A DNA stretch of 64,000 nt from Voacanga thouarsii (GCA_026120185.1 JANUWF010001819.1:2294001-2358000), one strand, 5' to 3'. Shown: positions 34,620 through 47,814, counted from the first letter of the stretch. Translations and numbers: made by a program. The notes: generated from the sequence alone by a model not told the origin.

Positions 34620-36271
34620 TGCTAAGTATTTAGTCTGTACTATTCGCTTGTGTCGATATCTGAACTGTACTCATTCGAATTAACTTCTGTTTCAAAATCT
34701 GTTTCCCAATTACCCTCGTCATCATCCTCATCCTCGTACAAGTCTTGATCCCAATTTAATATCTCTTTCCAAACATCTAACATCTCATTTATGCCTTCCA
34801 CGTGTGTTAGGGACCCAAGATTGACCACCAAAGATATAGTCATTGAAACATTGTCATCAATTTTTTCTTAATATGCCTTATCAACAATAGGTGCATCAAA
34901 CACTTGGTGTGCTTTAGTTTTGCAAATTGCCATCCATTCAGATTTCTATCTTTTAAATGAAGGATATGTAACAAAGTATACTTGATGTGCTTCCTGGGCC
35001 AATAGAAAAGGGTTATATTTAGGATAATACCTCTTATGATTAATATTAACTAACTTATATTGAGGGTGTACCCTCAATCCCCGATTTGGTGTAACATCAA
35101 ACTAATCACACTTAAAAAACACAGCTTTTTGGATTGGTTGACCAGGAAATTGAAGTTCAAGAACCTCTATTAAGACCCCTTAATAATCAACACTGCCATT
35201 CTCATTCTCGACGCCTTTAACACAAACTCCATGGTTAACATTTTTTCTATGTTCTGCATGGTCACTCGTGTGAAATCAATAACTATTAATTACGTATTCT
35301 TAAAACGATTTCACCTCTCTCGACGGTCTCCACAAAAGGTATTGTAAACATTTGTTTGTCACTCCATTAGCTGGGTCATGCATGTACAAGAAAGTTGTAT
35401 TTCGTAAGTTCTCATTAAAATCACACTAACTGACAATCGAAACCTTTAAGAACTTACATAATTTTTGAATCATCTAGCAAATTCATTCTCGATCCTTCTC
35501 TCCACTTCCAACTCTGTAACACCTATGTGATGGGAGCATAACATTGCAGAAAAAAAATTCTAATATATGGTTGAACCTCATCGCAGTTAATCACAATGTA
35601 ATTTGTAGTAGCACGAAATTCCTCGGATGTCTGGAATTGACTTTATTTCTTCTCAAATGCCCTTCCTGCAACATTGCATATTGAGAGCAAAGATTGTTTA
35701 TGCACGTGCTCAGTTATTTCCTCTACATTGCGTGTGACTTGTGTATGTCTTGTTTGAACATGTGACTTAAAGTAGTAGGAAAAGAACATTGATGCTTCTT
35801 CGACTAGGTATACATTGCAAATCAATCCTTCTACCATCACCTTATTTTTCAGTTTGTTCTTTAAACAATGTAAGAACTTGTTATTTTGAAACATGCTAAA
35901 TTTGATCACAAATTTGTAGACTATATTACTGGACGTGTACTATAAAGTCAATATCTAGCATATTGAATGCCTACGTACCTTTCAAATGGATACATCCATT
36001 TGTATTGAGTTAGACCACAAACAAGAGTTTCATAAGGCAAGTGAACCACTAGATGCTCCATCACATCAAATAAACCAAGAGAAAATATTTTTTCCAGTTT
36101 ACATATGAACACAAGAATTTCATTCTCCAATTTCTTCATGTGAACCACTGACAATTTAGGTGGGCACAAATTCCTATAAAAGAGACTCAATTCCATCAAC
36201 ACGTTCCAAACATTGACAGGAAGAAATTCTCTTAAAGCAATTAGAAGTAACCGCTCCATAAACACATGGCA
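34620..36271 (-). pseudogene. CACTA TNP2-like transposase, 3' part (DUF4218 and DUF4216 regions)
   Basis: 36271-35948 continues the transposase after the 4.2-kb insertion: FMERLLLIALREFLPVNVWN and then KLEKIFSLGLFDVMEHLVVH and QYKWMYPFERYVG, the DUF4218 region that follows the TNP2 domain. 35909-35643 has the SYYFKSHVQTRHTQ-type link (LVEEASMFF). 35110-34640 holds the DUF4216-like C-terminus (FDVTPNRGLRV, YYPKYNPFLLAQEAHQVYFV) and a very acidic tail (EDEDDDEGNW...). Stops at several points, for example near 34985 and 34870. Read-through is not possible. Confidence 0.8.
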
Positions 36272-36517
36272 TGTGAAACCCCACCTAAAGCCAACCCTAG
36301 AGTAAGGGGGTCGGGAATGCATATCATATTATTTTGCATGAATATATATGTTTTTGAATGATTTTATGTGCTTTAGAGTTGTGAATTATAGGTTAAAATG
36401 CTTAGTTATGCTTATCGAGTAGGAGGGGTAAAATGGTAATTTTGCTTGAGGTCAAATTAGAAAGATAGCTTGAGAATTAAATAAGAAGAATATGTGGGTG
36501 AGAAAATAAGAACAAGA

Positions 36518-36590
36518 GTTGTTGTGGTTTAGTGGTTAGAGCTTTGGAATTAATTTCTAAGGTCATGAGTTCGAATCCCATCATTTAAGT
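36518..36590 (+). repeat. tRNA-like sequence with pol III A and B boxes
   Basis: TGGTTTAGTGGTTAGAG fits an A box and GAGTTCGAATCCCAT a B box, with tRNA-like spacing. The T-arm can pair; the anticodon stem is weak and no clear anticodon loop or acceptor stem forms. Best explained as a tRNA-derived SINE head or old tRNA copy inside the solo LTR. Confidence 0.45.
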
Positions 36591-38166
36591 TTTATCATAA
36601 TTATCTTAGCTAAGTTTGAATTTTTGTTTTCTTGCATTTCATGGAAATTGGAATGTTGTCTTAGGGGAGACATGAAGAGAATGTCCTAATCTTATCCACA
36701 TGTCCTAAAAAGAATTCTAGAGGAATTCTTGTCCTTTTTATTACCACTAGTTTGTCCTAACATCTTTATAATTCAAAACCATTAAATCATTTCTTTTAAA
36801 TTCCAAAAAAATTCTGTGATAACTCCTCCACCATGAAATTCGAAAATCAGCTTTGGTGGTTGGGAAGTTGGCCGAAAGTAGGAGGAGAAATAGGAAGGGT
36901 TTCCAAGAGAAAATCAATCACCATGAAAGAACCTTCAACTTCACCTTCATGTTGTCCACAGCTTAGTGAAGGAAAAATCTGGAAATTTTCCAGATAATTT
37001 GTAGACCTTCTCTTAAAAAATTCAGCCAGTAAAACCAATCATTTTCTGCCAGAAAAATGGTCATTTCATGTGGCTTGAAGGATGGAAAATCTGTGCAATT
37101 TTCGGACTGCACAAACAGCACCAAACCAGAAAAAAATTCTGGGCATTTCGCACTTTCAATCAAGGAAATGAAGCTGTTTTTAGTTCACCTTCAAGCCAGC
37201 AAAACCCCTCTGTATTTGTCCAGAAATAAGGCTAAAAACCATCCTTGGAAGACCTTCAAACCCCCTCAAGAACCAGCAGAAAATCGAGCTGAAAGAAGTG
37301 CAGAAATTCTGCACCAAAAATTCAGCAACATTCGAAACCATGAACAACTTGAAACCAGAATTTTTCAGCTTTGCTTCCTTTTAGCCTAGGCCAAAAATCA
37401 CCCTTCAAACCTCTGTAAAATTGATCCTTGTTCAACTATAGGCTGAACACCATTAACCCCACACTCACTTTGAGCATAAGGACTCCATAGCCACACCACA
37501 AAATACTCCTAAGATCACTCAATTCAAACTCTTTTTGAACTTCAAATAATTTCAACATTTTACTCCATTAAAATCACTTGTATTAGGCAAATAAACCAGA
37601 ATTTCCTCTGACATTTAAGACTGAATTTCGGCCAGCCTTGGAGCAACATTAACCTTTAATCATTCCAGAAAAAACCCCTTGTTCAGCCGACACCATTGAA
37701 AGACATAGAAACCTCTCTTGATCAAAACACCATAGTTAACCTCTTACCTTAAACATCTCCACCATTTCCTCCATTCAAATTTCAAAAAAATCTGATCATT
37801 CTCTCTCCTTCTTGCTGAAAACCGAAACCCTCATTCATTCCATACCATTCGGCCAGCCTTCTACCAAGATTCGTGCAACACTTCTTCCAAATTCTCTCCA
37901 TTTTCACCTAGAACACCAAGAACACACACTAACCTTCTTCAAGCCTAACCCTACTCTAAACACCTCCAATCACTCTCAAATACTCCAAATCACTTCCATT
38001 TAATCTCTAAACTTCATTTATGGTATTTATAACACAAAACCTCGCAAACAAGAATTTTCGAGCGGATCAAAATTAACTTTTCTTTGAAGGTCTCAAGAAC
38101 ATCAACAAGGTAAGGCAAGAACAACCTTCTTGTTCATCTTCTTCCATTCGATTGTACTGTTCTAAT

Positions 38167-38167
<1 letters not shown>

Positions 38168-38199
<32 letters not shown>
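38168..38199. repeat. (CT)n microsatellite
   Basis: About 16 uninterrupted CT units within the solo-LTR-like insertion. Confidence 0.95.
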
Positions 38200-38201
<2 letters not shown>

Positions 38202-40514
38202 ACCGAAATGGTTGATCAACCATCAACCATGGCCGTTTTTCCATTGGATCATTCAAGGCTCTCAATCGCGTGGACCTTCTTAATTCTTCATCGAAGTGTT
38301 CATCAAATCAAGTATTTTTCCTTTAATCCTTCTTTTAATTCAGTATTCGTGTCTCTTAGATATTGATAGGAAGAATGAAATATGGATAAGGGATTGAGTA
38401 TATGCATGTGGATTAAGGGGATGGAGTTAGGACATGATGGTTGTTGTATATGACTAGGATGTATGTGTTTTCCTTTCGAATCAATGTATTTTCTTCATGC
38501 TTAATGAATTTTATGGAGGTTTGAAGCATGATTAGATATTATGACACCAAAGGTGATTAGGCTTTTATGTTCTTATTTTTCTATGGAAACCATGATTGAT
38601 GATTATGCTTATAGGATTTTGGCCATGTGATGGTATGAGATAGTTCAAGTGTATGTTCATGAATGGATTAATATATTGTTTGATGATGGAGAATGTGATC
38701 ATGAATCTTTTCTAGCAATAGGAAACCATGATGTAAGATTATTTTCTTGTTAAGTCTAGATTATTTTTATTAACAAATATTATTACCTTGAATAGAATAC
38801 TACTATATTTTTCTCTATAAAATTTGAAACTCTAGGGAGAGTTGGAGTGGTTTATTAATTAAAATATTAATATTTTCTTTATCAAATAAATGAGATATTT
38901 TATTAAAAATAATATATAGTAATAAATCCTTTATAATAAATAAAATATTATTTATATTAAAATCTATTTTTATTTATTAATTAAAATTTAAAATAATTCA
39001 TTCATTATTAATTTTATTTATTACTAATTATTTATTATCTATTTAAAAATTAATTAAAGGTTATTTGTAATTAAATATTTATTTATAATAAAGTTATTTT
39101 TAAATAACCATTTATTAATACTATTTAGGACTTAATATTCAAACCTTAGTTTATTTATTAAAAATAACACTCAAGAATTATTAATTGGGTCTATAATTTA
39201 TTATTAATTATTTTAGAACCCCAAGTTATTTTAACTTGTCAACTAAAATTTATTTTATAAAATTCTTTATCACCTAGCCTTAAAGCTTAGGACATTAGGG
39301 TCATGGCTAGTCATGGTTGTAACTAGTTGAGCTAATAAATTATTTATGTAAGGCAGGTATAGCTCGAATGTAACCTTATGTTTTGTGTTTACCCCAGGCG
39401 GGGTTAGGTCAGCCTTGGAAAACGTTTGAGTTGAGCAAGCAAAGAATCAGGTAAGCTCCTGCATGGAGTTTTGTGAAGACCAAAAAGTTATTGTGGCAAG
39501 CCAAGTATGATGTATATGGACATTAATTTTGTGAAGGCAATTAAGGACTGTGTTTTTCTTTTTGTTTCAGTCAAGCAAATCACTTGAAAGTTAAACAAGC
39601 AGCTTTACACAAAGTGCTAAACTTTTTTTAAAACCCAACTTTGACAAGACTTTTAGAAAACCTTAATTGCTATTTCCAAATAAAGCGGATTATGATCAAT
39701 TTTCTCCCAAGTGGAACAATCAACGTTGAGTACTCAATAAGGGTAGACCACCAGGACTAGTCTTTGAAGGTTAGGGTAAGTCTCTCAATAGGTGGCCACC
39801 TCTGAGGGGTGAGTCCTTCCTGGATAGGATGCTAGTCCGGTAGGTCATACCGGTCCGAGCTAGCAAGTTTCAGTCATATGGACTTGTGTTTCGGAGTGGA
39901 CAACCGGTAAGTTTGGGTGTAGAGATGGAGGAGTATCTCACCCGGTAGGCTGTACACCTACCTTTTGTCAGTTTGTACAAAGTGTGGCATTCTGACTGTT
40001 ATTTAGTCATGGGGCCCGACGTGTGGTAACCCATGGCTACCCATTTGAGTGGTTGTATTTATTGTGCACATGTATAGTTTGAAAAGTGAAACGCCACTCT
40101 TTATTTTTAACACTTATTTATTGCTTGCCAGCACCTTTTCCTTATGAAACTTTTACAACTTGCATACATGAATTATTTTACCTGAAACACTTAAAGCACA
40201 CACGGGCTTACTGAGATTTTTATCTCACCACTTTTTATACCATGTTTTCAGGAAAATCCTGCTGTGGAGGTCATTAGCTAGATGTTGCCTATGCTTTGAA
40301 GACTCATGTTATTTACTTTATGTGATGTTTTGGAGAGATTGTTGCAAACAGTTTATTTGGATTTGTTCCAGTACTTATCTTTTGGGTTGTAACAAGTTTA
40401 ATTTTAAAGTCTTTATTTTATTTTATTTTTATATAACCTAGTTATAAAGATCCCTTGTCCGCTGAACGGGGCGACATCCCCGGCCCTGATGGGCCTAGGT
40501 AGTGGGGTGTTACA

Positions 40515-42483
40515 TGGCAGTCATGACTTTTCATGCCAAATATCTTCAACTCTTTCAAATTAACACATCTTGATAAGTTTGAAGCATATCCATCTAGAAG
40601 TTGCAACTCCTTCACCCATTCAAGCAGCGAGCGCATAGCCTCTGCACTCAATGAATAACATGCTTTTAGTATGGACACCCTTCTTTCGCCTGCTCCACAA
40701 ACTTTTAGTTCAGGCCTATGGTAATACGTCTCAAGATCACGTCGTGCCTTTAAGTTATCTTTTGTTTTTCCTTTCATATCCATAACAGTATTAAAAACAT
40801 TGTCGAATACATTTTTTTTATTATGCATAATATCTATGTTATGGGGCACTAGTAGAGTATGCTAGTAAGGCAAGTCCCAAAAAATACTTCTTGTTACCTA
40901 ATTATGATTTACACCTCTACCGTCGCTCCACCCCAATTCGTATCCTGAATCTATTATTCTTGGAATACGACAAACTTTTTCCCACACTTGGTCCTCATTA
41001 GATATGACGCCGGCGGTAAGGTTTCTTAGCTTTTGTCCTTTCTAAATGATCGTGTATCCCTCCTAAATGGATGATCTAGTGACAAGAAGAAACGATGACA
41101 ATTGAACCAAGAAGTTTTACCCCCAAACTACCCCTGAAAAGACTTGGTACGTTTCATGTAGTATGGACATGCAAATCTACCTGTAGTGCTTTACCCACTT
41201 AACATTTCATAAGTTCAAAAATTATTTATTTTCCACAGAAGCGCAACCCGTAGCTGAAAAGTTTGTTTCTTAGATATTTCATATGTGAGGATACCATCAA
41301 ACCATAACTTACTCAATTCATCTATCAATAGTTGTAGATAAACATCAACTTTGTGTTTCGGGTTCTTTAGGCCCGGAATAATAACAGTCAAGAACATTAC
41401 TGGATTCTTCATATATATCCATGGGGAAAGATTATATGGAGTAAGTACAACTGGCCAACATGAATACTATTTTTTAGACATTCCGAATGGAGCAAATCTA
41501 TCTGTGCACATTCCAAGCCTTACATTTCGCACCTCTTTTGAAAATTTAGGGTGACTATTATCAAACTATTTCCAAGTCTAGCCATCACGAGGATGATTCC
41601 TGTATCTATCCTCCTCATTGCTCTGCGCATGCCATCTCATGTGTGATGCAGTTGTTTCAGAAGCATACAACCGCTGCAATTGAGGTGTTATTGGAAAATA
41701 ATATATTTTCTTAACGAGTATCTCTTTCTATCTGCTACTCCTCAGATCCCTCCTTTGTATATATTGTGAATGACCACAAAACTTACATTCTCTACGAGTA
41801 AGATCATCTTTTCAATACTGCATACATCTACTCATGCATACATCTATCTTCTGAATAGGTAAACCAAGACCAGATACTAATTTCTTAAACTTATAGAAAT
41901 CATTAGGTATTTTATTGGAGCTTGGGATGACCTCCTTCACAAGCTGAACCACTTGGTTGAAATATCTCTTGGACATATTATTTTCAGACTTGATATTTAA
42001 CATCCAAGAGAGAAGTGAAAGTTGCAAGTGGCTCGAACACCCTTCAAATATTGGTGTATCAGCAGCTCACATCATGTTATAGAACTTCTGTGCTTCTGCA
42101 TTTGGAGGTTTTTTAATAGAATCTTCAGATGGCCTAAGAACCACACATTCAGGCCTTGCAGCATCTAAAACCATTTCTTGAAATGGGTTGCTGGAACAAG
42201 TTTCAGCAGTTGCATTCATTGAAACTATGGTAGGCTTTCTCAATGTTGTATGATGCGGTTCACCGTGACAAGTCCACTATTGATAATTACCAAAAAATCC
42301 ATATCTGTATAAATGAATTTCGACTTCGGGTGGGGCCAAATACTTCTTATTCATACACTTTGAGCATGGACATCTTATATTGGACGATAATGCATTCGAA
42401 GCTACAAATGTTAGGAATTCTTTAACCCCACGTTCAAATTTAATAGTGATACCTTTGATGCTGGGAACATGCCTTATATACAT
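40515..42483 (-). pseudogene. CACTA TNP2-like transposase, 5' part
   Basis: Read on the minus strand, domains come in the family order. 42483-42277 is the transposase-associated domain (GVKEFLTFVASNALSS, CPCSKCMNKKYL, VEIHLYRYGF). 42027-41812 gives LLSWMLNIKSENNMSKRYFN and LPIQKIDVCMSRCMQY. 41620-41400 has the RNVRLGMCTDRFAPFGM and YNLSPWIYMKNP motifs. 41412-41215 gives VIIPGLKNPKHKVDVYLQLL. 40849-40515 gives MPHNIDIMHNKKNVFDNVF, KTKDNLKARRDLE and SRCVNLKELKIFGMKSHDCH. At the last motif the 4.2-kb insertion breaks the gene. Frameshifts and stops separate the blocks. TNP2 is the transposase that cuts and joins CACTA ends. Confidence 0.88.
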
Positions 42484-42668
42484 CTAACTTCGATTGTCCA
42501 TTTAGAATCAACACCAGAAATAACTCAAACCAAATGTAAGTCTCGATTTCGAAGAAGAATCAATGGAGTGAAAAGAGCGTTGAAGAAATAGAGTTTGAGA
42601 TAAGAAATGGACATTTTCCAAGCCTAACTTAATCAGGCGGCAATTTTTAAAAGCAGAATGATGATTGT

Positions 42669-43372
42669 AAAAAAAAAAAAAAAGTTCAAATCATATCAAA
42701 ATGCAAAAGCCTTTACATCTTTAAAACCATTCTTCATCTCTTTCATGTACCCTTCACATGAATCTATTATCCATGTTATCTGGTTATTTGACTACCCACT
42801 TGTAATGTCAGTTTTCATCAGGTAACTATAAAAATTTTCGTCATTCAGTTAATTTTATTTGAAAAGATTACATGGACAGTTGTTCTTTTAGGCCGATGAC
42901 TTTTCCTGCTAGATTTGCGAAGGACTACTTCACTACGAAGGATGAAGGTTAGTTCATGCTTCAAGTCTCTGAAAAGACAAGAAAATGGCTTGGCAATTAT
43001 CCGACTCTCTAGCATAAGAACAATTGTACCAATGATAGGGAGTTAGAATTCTAACTAGCCATTTTCTTGTCTTCCCGGAGACTTAGCACATGAGATCACC
43101 TTCATCCTTTATAGTGCAGTAGTCATTCGCAAATTTAGCAGGCAAAGTCATCTGCCTAATAGAATAACCGTCCTTGTTATCTTTTCATATAAAATTAATT
43201 GAATGGCAAAAATTCTTATAGCCACCTGATGAAAACTGCCAAGACAACAGGGTAGTTAAATAACCAGACAAAGAAGGGAAGATTCATACGAAGGGTACAT
43301 GAACGAGACGACAAATAGTTTTGAAGATGTAAAAGCTTCTGCTTTTTTATATGATTTGAACTTTTTTTTTTT
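42669..43372. repeat. Long near-perfect inverted repeat (hairpin, about 340-bp arms)
   Basis: The left arm starts with an A-run and GTTCAAATCATAT (42684); the right arm ends with ATATGATTTGAAC (43361) and a T-run. Pairing can be followed inward: CTTTACATCTTTAAAACC with the region at 43315-43332, AAGTCTCTGAAAAGACAAGA (from 42963) with TCTTGTCTTCCCGGAGACTT (to about 43085), then ACTCTCTAGCAT (about 43012) with ATGATAGGGAGT (from about 43031), leaving a loop of under 25 bases. This is the shape of a fold-back MITE or an inverted-repeat small-RNA precursor. It lies upstream of the CACTA transposase start. Confidence 0.85.
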
Positions 43373-43402
43373 AACGATTACCGTTAAATTACTGCAATAA
43401 TA

Positions 43403-43855
43403 TCATATCTTCAAGAAGGGCTTGAATTATTTTTTTAGATTGAAATACCTTTCTGGTGGAAATGGAGAAATGGAATATGATAACGATTACCGTTCACTTT
43501 TATCACGTTTTACAAATAGAAGCTTTATGTTCTCTAAATTCTTGAAAAAAATTTGATAGAGTTTTTCCTATAAACTGGATGTTTCTAGGCATTAAATCAC
43601 CACAAAATCAACCAACATTCAATTAAAAAAAAATAACTATTACAATAATTATTCAATAAAACTAACCTAAGGGTAATCACCCATTACTCATGGGAATAAT
43701 CACCCATCACTCACGGGGAATGATTTTCTATCACTCACGGGGATCCATTTTATATAAGGTATACATATTGAAATTTTGATTTGAAACGTATAAATTCATG
43801 TACCTTTTTCCTTAATGAGTAAAGCAACAGAACAAAGCTCCTCAGTAAACGATAA
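43403..43855. repeat. About 440-bp direct duplication, copy 1
   Basis: Matches 44766-45210 from AAGAAGGGCTTGAATTATTT through ACCTTTTTCCTTAATGAG to CTCAGTAAA. Copy 1 has an extra CACTCACGGG-type unit (three ATCACTCACGG-like units near 43680-43742, two in copy 2). Confidence 0.9.
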
Positions 43856-44765
43856 TGTGACATGATATAGAAGGTTTGAATAGCTTTTACTATTTGTGTT
43901 AGGGTCATTGGTTTGATTGTTGGATTGTTATATTCAAGGGGAGTATTCAAGGGTTATTGGTTTGATTGTTGGTTATTTGGCTAGGTCTTAGTTAGTTGGG
44001 TGGGCTGCCATCTGGACCATTTGATGGTTGAATATTTGAACACTATAAACAACTTTCATTTCATCTGTAATGGGAAATAGGGCTACTTACATTTAGCTGG
44101 ATATTTTCATGATGTTTTTCTAATGTTTTATCTAATATCTATGGATTAACTCCTCATGAAGACATTTTGGTTTATTAAAAACTTGTGTTGTGAAGGAGAT
44201 TTAGTAGATCATGATTTTGCATCAAATAATGTTAAATAAGGAGATTGTTAAGGAACAAGAATCTTTGACAAGGCGATTGCCAAAAACCGTTAACAAGAAT
44301 ACAAGAACCATTGATGGTGTTGCAAAAGTGTTTCTTTAACAGTGAATCGTTTCTGAAAACTACTTAAAACTAATGATTGATAATGTTTAACTCTGAAGAT
44401 ATAGATTAAGAAGGGTTCCAAAGAATTTAAGAGAAGATCTTTGAGAAGATAACACTACAAGATTGTGGAATTCCAATAGAATTGGAATTGTAGAGTTTTA
44501 AAAACTTCATGGGAATTTTTAGCAGTCTCTTAATTCAATTAGAAAACAAATAAGTACTCTATGGTAACATCTAGTTAACCCAAGCTATTTCAGCTCAAAA
44601 GTAAGAGATTCAAGAAAGAAACTCAATCAAAAAATAGGCATAGCAATAAAGGGGGAATTCATGAAAATATGTTAAATGTTTTTTAACACTACATTTTCAA
44701 TAATACTTGTTAGTTCTTATTGTTAAAGTATACTTCACGGTTTAAATAAATTACTGCAGCAACAT

Positions 44766-45210
44766 CGTATCTTCAAGAAGGGCTTGAATTATTTTTTTAG
44801 ATTCAAATACCTTTCGGGTGGAAATAGAGAAATGGAATATGATAACGATTACCATTCTCTTTTATCAAGTTTCACAAACAGAAGAAGCTTTATGTTCTCT
44901 AAATTCTTTAAAAAAAACTTGACAGAGTTTCCCCTATAAACTGGACATTTCTAGGACTAAGCCACCATAAAATCAACCAACATTCAACAAAAAAAAAAAA
45001 AAAAAAAATAACTGCCACAACAATTATTCAATAAAACTAACCTAAAGGTAACCACCCATTACTCACGGGAAATGATCTCTCGTCACTCACGAGGATCCAT
45101 TTCATATAAGGTATACATATTGAAATTTTGATTTGAAACGTATAAATTCATTTACCTTTTTCCTTGATGAGCAAAGTGACAGAATAAAGCACCTCAGTAA
45201 ATATAAACTG
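44766..45210. repeat. About 440-bp direct duplication, copy 2
   Basis: Second copy of 43403-43855, same orientation, about 1.36 kb away. It has a longer A-run (44990-45008) than copy 1. Confidence 0.9.
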
Positions 45211-47814
45211 TAAGTAAACTGTCAGAAAAGATGATTTAATCAAATTCATTATATTAGTAGAAATCATAGAAAAAAGTGCTAAAATCTACAACATGAGCAA
45301 TCTAGAAGTTCAAACTTGACCAAAAAAAGCAAAAGAAAAACTAAAAAACCTACAAAAATTAAATCTTGAATAAGTAAACACTGAAGCTCACCCAAACTAA
45401 CACCTTAGAGCATTGGATGGCTACTAGAAAGGAGCATTTGTTTCCTTACAATAGAATTTTACAAGGAAAATGAGACCAAGTACTATCACATTAATGGGAC
45501 CAGCAAGGGCTTCTTCTCCACAGTAAATTAATAGATATTCTTTATTAGCATCTGTTCTGACATTACCAAAAACAAAAAGCCCAAGAAGCTTTTCTTCACT
45601 GAAAGCCATTATTAAAGGCAAAGAAAGCTACTCATGAACCTACTGTGTATCGTGAAGCGGTAAAACCACCGCAAACCCCAACCAAATAAAGTTCTCAAAC
45701 TATTTCTACAGAACAATTTCAATATCAAATCTTTTTCACTAACCCATTATTCCTTATTGAAAGATCACATACGCACTATTCCTTGACTAACCTTACAAAA
45801 ATCAGTTTTAACAAGACGAATTATCTAAAGCTTGAGAATATTATGAATACTTGCTTGTTGCAAATAATTACGTTATTATAGAAAATATTCTAAACAATGA
45901 TGATCTTTAGAATATAGCCTATTCTAAAATTACCATTAATAAGATCGTGACCCTGACATCTAACTTGCGTTTGGCTGTCTTACACCACTACAATTCCCCT
46001 CTTTTTATAATCTCCCAGATATAATTATTATGATTATAGAAAAGTATGCTTTAGCTTCCTATATCTACAATATATACTCATAGCTGGTTTGTTAAATATA
46101 ATGAAGAGATTACATATATACTTCCAAAATAGTTCTATGAATGGTGGCTCCAATCTACAGGAAATAACAAAGTCTTATTTAGCTCATTCAAAGTTTTATT
46201 CATCAAGTATATTATAGATGCTCAAATCGGACTTCTTCTTTAACATATTCAGCATTACAAATTTCTTTGCAAATAGAGAAACTCTTACATTGTTGAATAG
46301 AACCTCTTTGTTCATAAGATTAATGACATTAGATATTTTCACCATGAAATAAGAGTTAAATGATGGATATCTAAGCATAAATAAAAGTTAATAGTTATAG
46401 AAAAGCCAAAGTAAAGAAGATATGAAGGCTAAGCTTAAAAAGGCTTTATCAAATATAGAATCTTCCAACAATGGCTGACGAGATAGATTCAAGTATATAT
46501 TATCCCTCCTATAGGATAATGGTGACATCAGTGATCTTAGAGGAATAGCTCAATCTTATCTCCAATATAATTTTTGAATGTTACAAATTCTTTGCAATTT
46601 GGCAAGATGTTCAATTATTGGAAACAATGGATTAGAAAGGAGAACTATCATTAATTAAAGATAAGGAACATGATATGTTCTACAAAAGAATCTTTACAAA
46701 TAAGGACTGGTGTCTTTGATATAAATGTAGGGTAATATCCCAGAAAGAAAAGGAAGAATCGATTCACTTCCAGTGGTAATGATCCCGACACTCGAAACCT
46801 CACACGCATATGCTTCTTCAAAGCAATGCTATTGATGGATTGGCCAATACCTTGTAACTGAATTTGCTAAACAAACAAATATCGGAGAGCACCACAGTGG
46901 AAACATCAAAACCAAGAGAGAATGAACTAAACTTTATTTTGTTCATGTTATTATTTGGAGCAATCTGAATGCAAGTTGAGTTGAAACCATAGAATTTTAA
47001 ATTAAAGAAAGAGAGATTTTAGCACAACCTGCACATATTACCCATTAACTTCACTAACAGTGTCAAAATCAGTCCATGCAACCCAGGATGAATAACCATA
47101 AACATGTTAAGAGTATGAAAACCTAGAAGGCTTTAGTTGCTCGATGTCAAGAATTGGGCATCCTCTAAACATCAGAAGTAGGATAGCATATGACAGAATG
47201 GACATATATTTAGATGGCTTTGGCATATTGCAGAATGGACATGTTTAGATAGCATTGAACCAGGAAAGAAGGAAAGGATGCTACAAATTTAAAATATGAA
47301 CCACAAGCCAACACACTTCTTCAAAGTCAATTTGTGTATAAACCCATTTTCCACAGTAATTCAGAGACCCCACAACCATATGCAAGAATTTTGGCAACAG
47401 TACAAAACTAAATTTCCTTTCATTTATCACCAAATATCCTGGTGTAACTGCGAACGACAAACAGAGAATAGAGAAGGCAATCTACCTAATCAAACAGAGA
47501 ACATTAAAATCTATCCAATCAAACAATCAGAAATGGTGGAATCGACTTACCAAATAGAGAAGGCAATGCCGGCCGACAAAGCGCGTTGTTCTCCACAATG
47601 GTGGGAGTCTAACCACCGACGATACTAAAAATAGAGCCAATAGAGTGCGCTGGAGATAAGGCTAGCCTCAACCAACAATTCTATAATGAAAGGGGGAAAG
47701 AGAGATCGGCAAAAATCCCAAGGGACTTAGGGGGTGCAGTGAGAGATAAGCTGTCGGGAGTGGAAAGGGAGAAGATAACGTTTGGCCGAAAATGACTAAG
47801 TGTCAAATTTAGTC
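45211..47814. other. CACTA interior without a recognised gene
   Basis: No coding sequence I can assign. A 110-codon + strand stretch (47296-47628) and a 65-codon minus stretch (45621-45424) have no known domain. The part next to 47640-47800, slightly GC-richer, could be the transposase promoter or leader of a minus-strand transcript. Confidence 0.5.

Larger units (their letters stand above)
36272..40514. mobile_element. Large solo-LTR-like insertion (4,243 bp) in the CACTA TNP2 gene
   Basis: Begins TGTGAAACCCCACC and ends GGGGTGTTACA on the + strand, flanked by TGGCA at 36267-36271 and 40515-40519, a perfect 5-bp target duplication. Removing it and one TGGCA restores the transposase frame (SHDCHVFMERL). 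TGTAACACCCC is a usual terminus of large plant LTRs. I see no primer-binding site, polypurine tract or coding remnant inside, so it is best read as a solo LTR or a non-coding LARD/TRIM-like element. The ends resemble each other, inverted, over about 20 bases, longer than normal for an LTR. It contains a tRNA-like sequence (36518-36590) and a CT microsatellite (38168-38199). Open stretches inside (for example 37057-37389) have no domain. Confidence 0.8.

Noticed and set aside
36518..36590. A functional tRNA gene
   Set aside because: A and B boxes are present but the acceptor and anticodon stems do not form and no clear anticodon is seen; it is inside a repeat.
37057..37389. A 110-codon open stretch as a gene
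   Set aside because: It lies inside the solo-LTR-like insertion, has no domain and no homologous motif I can name.
47296..47628. A 110-codon + strand open stretch in the CACTA
   Set aside because: No recognisable domain, antisense to the element's genes, next to subterminal repeats; chance opening is likely.
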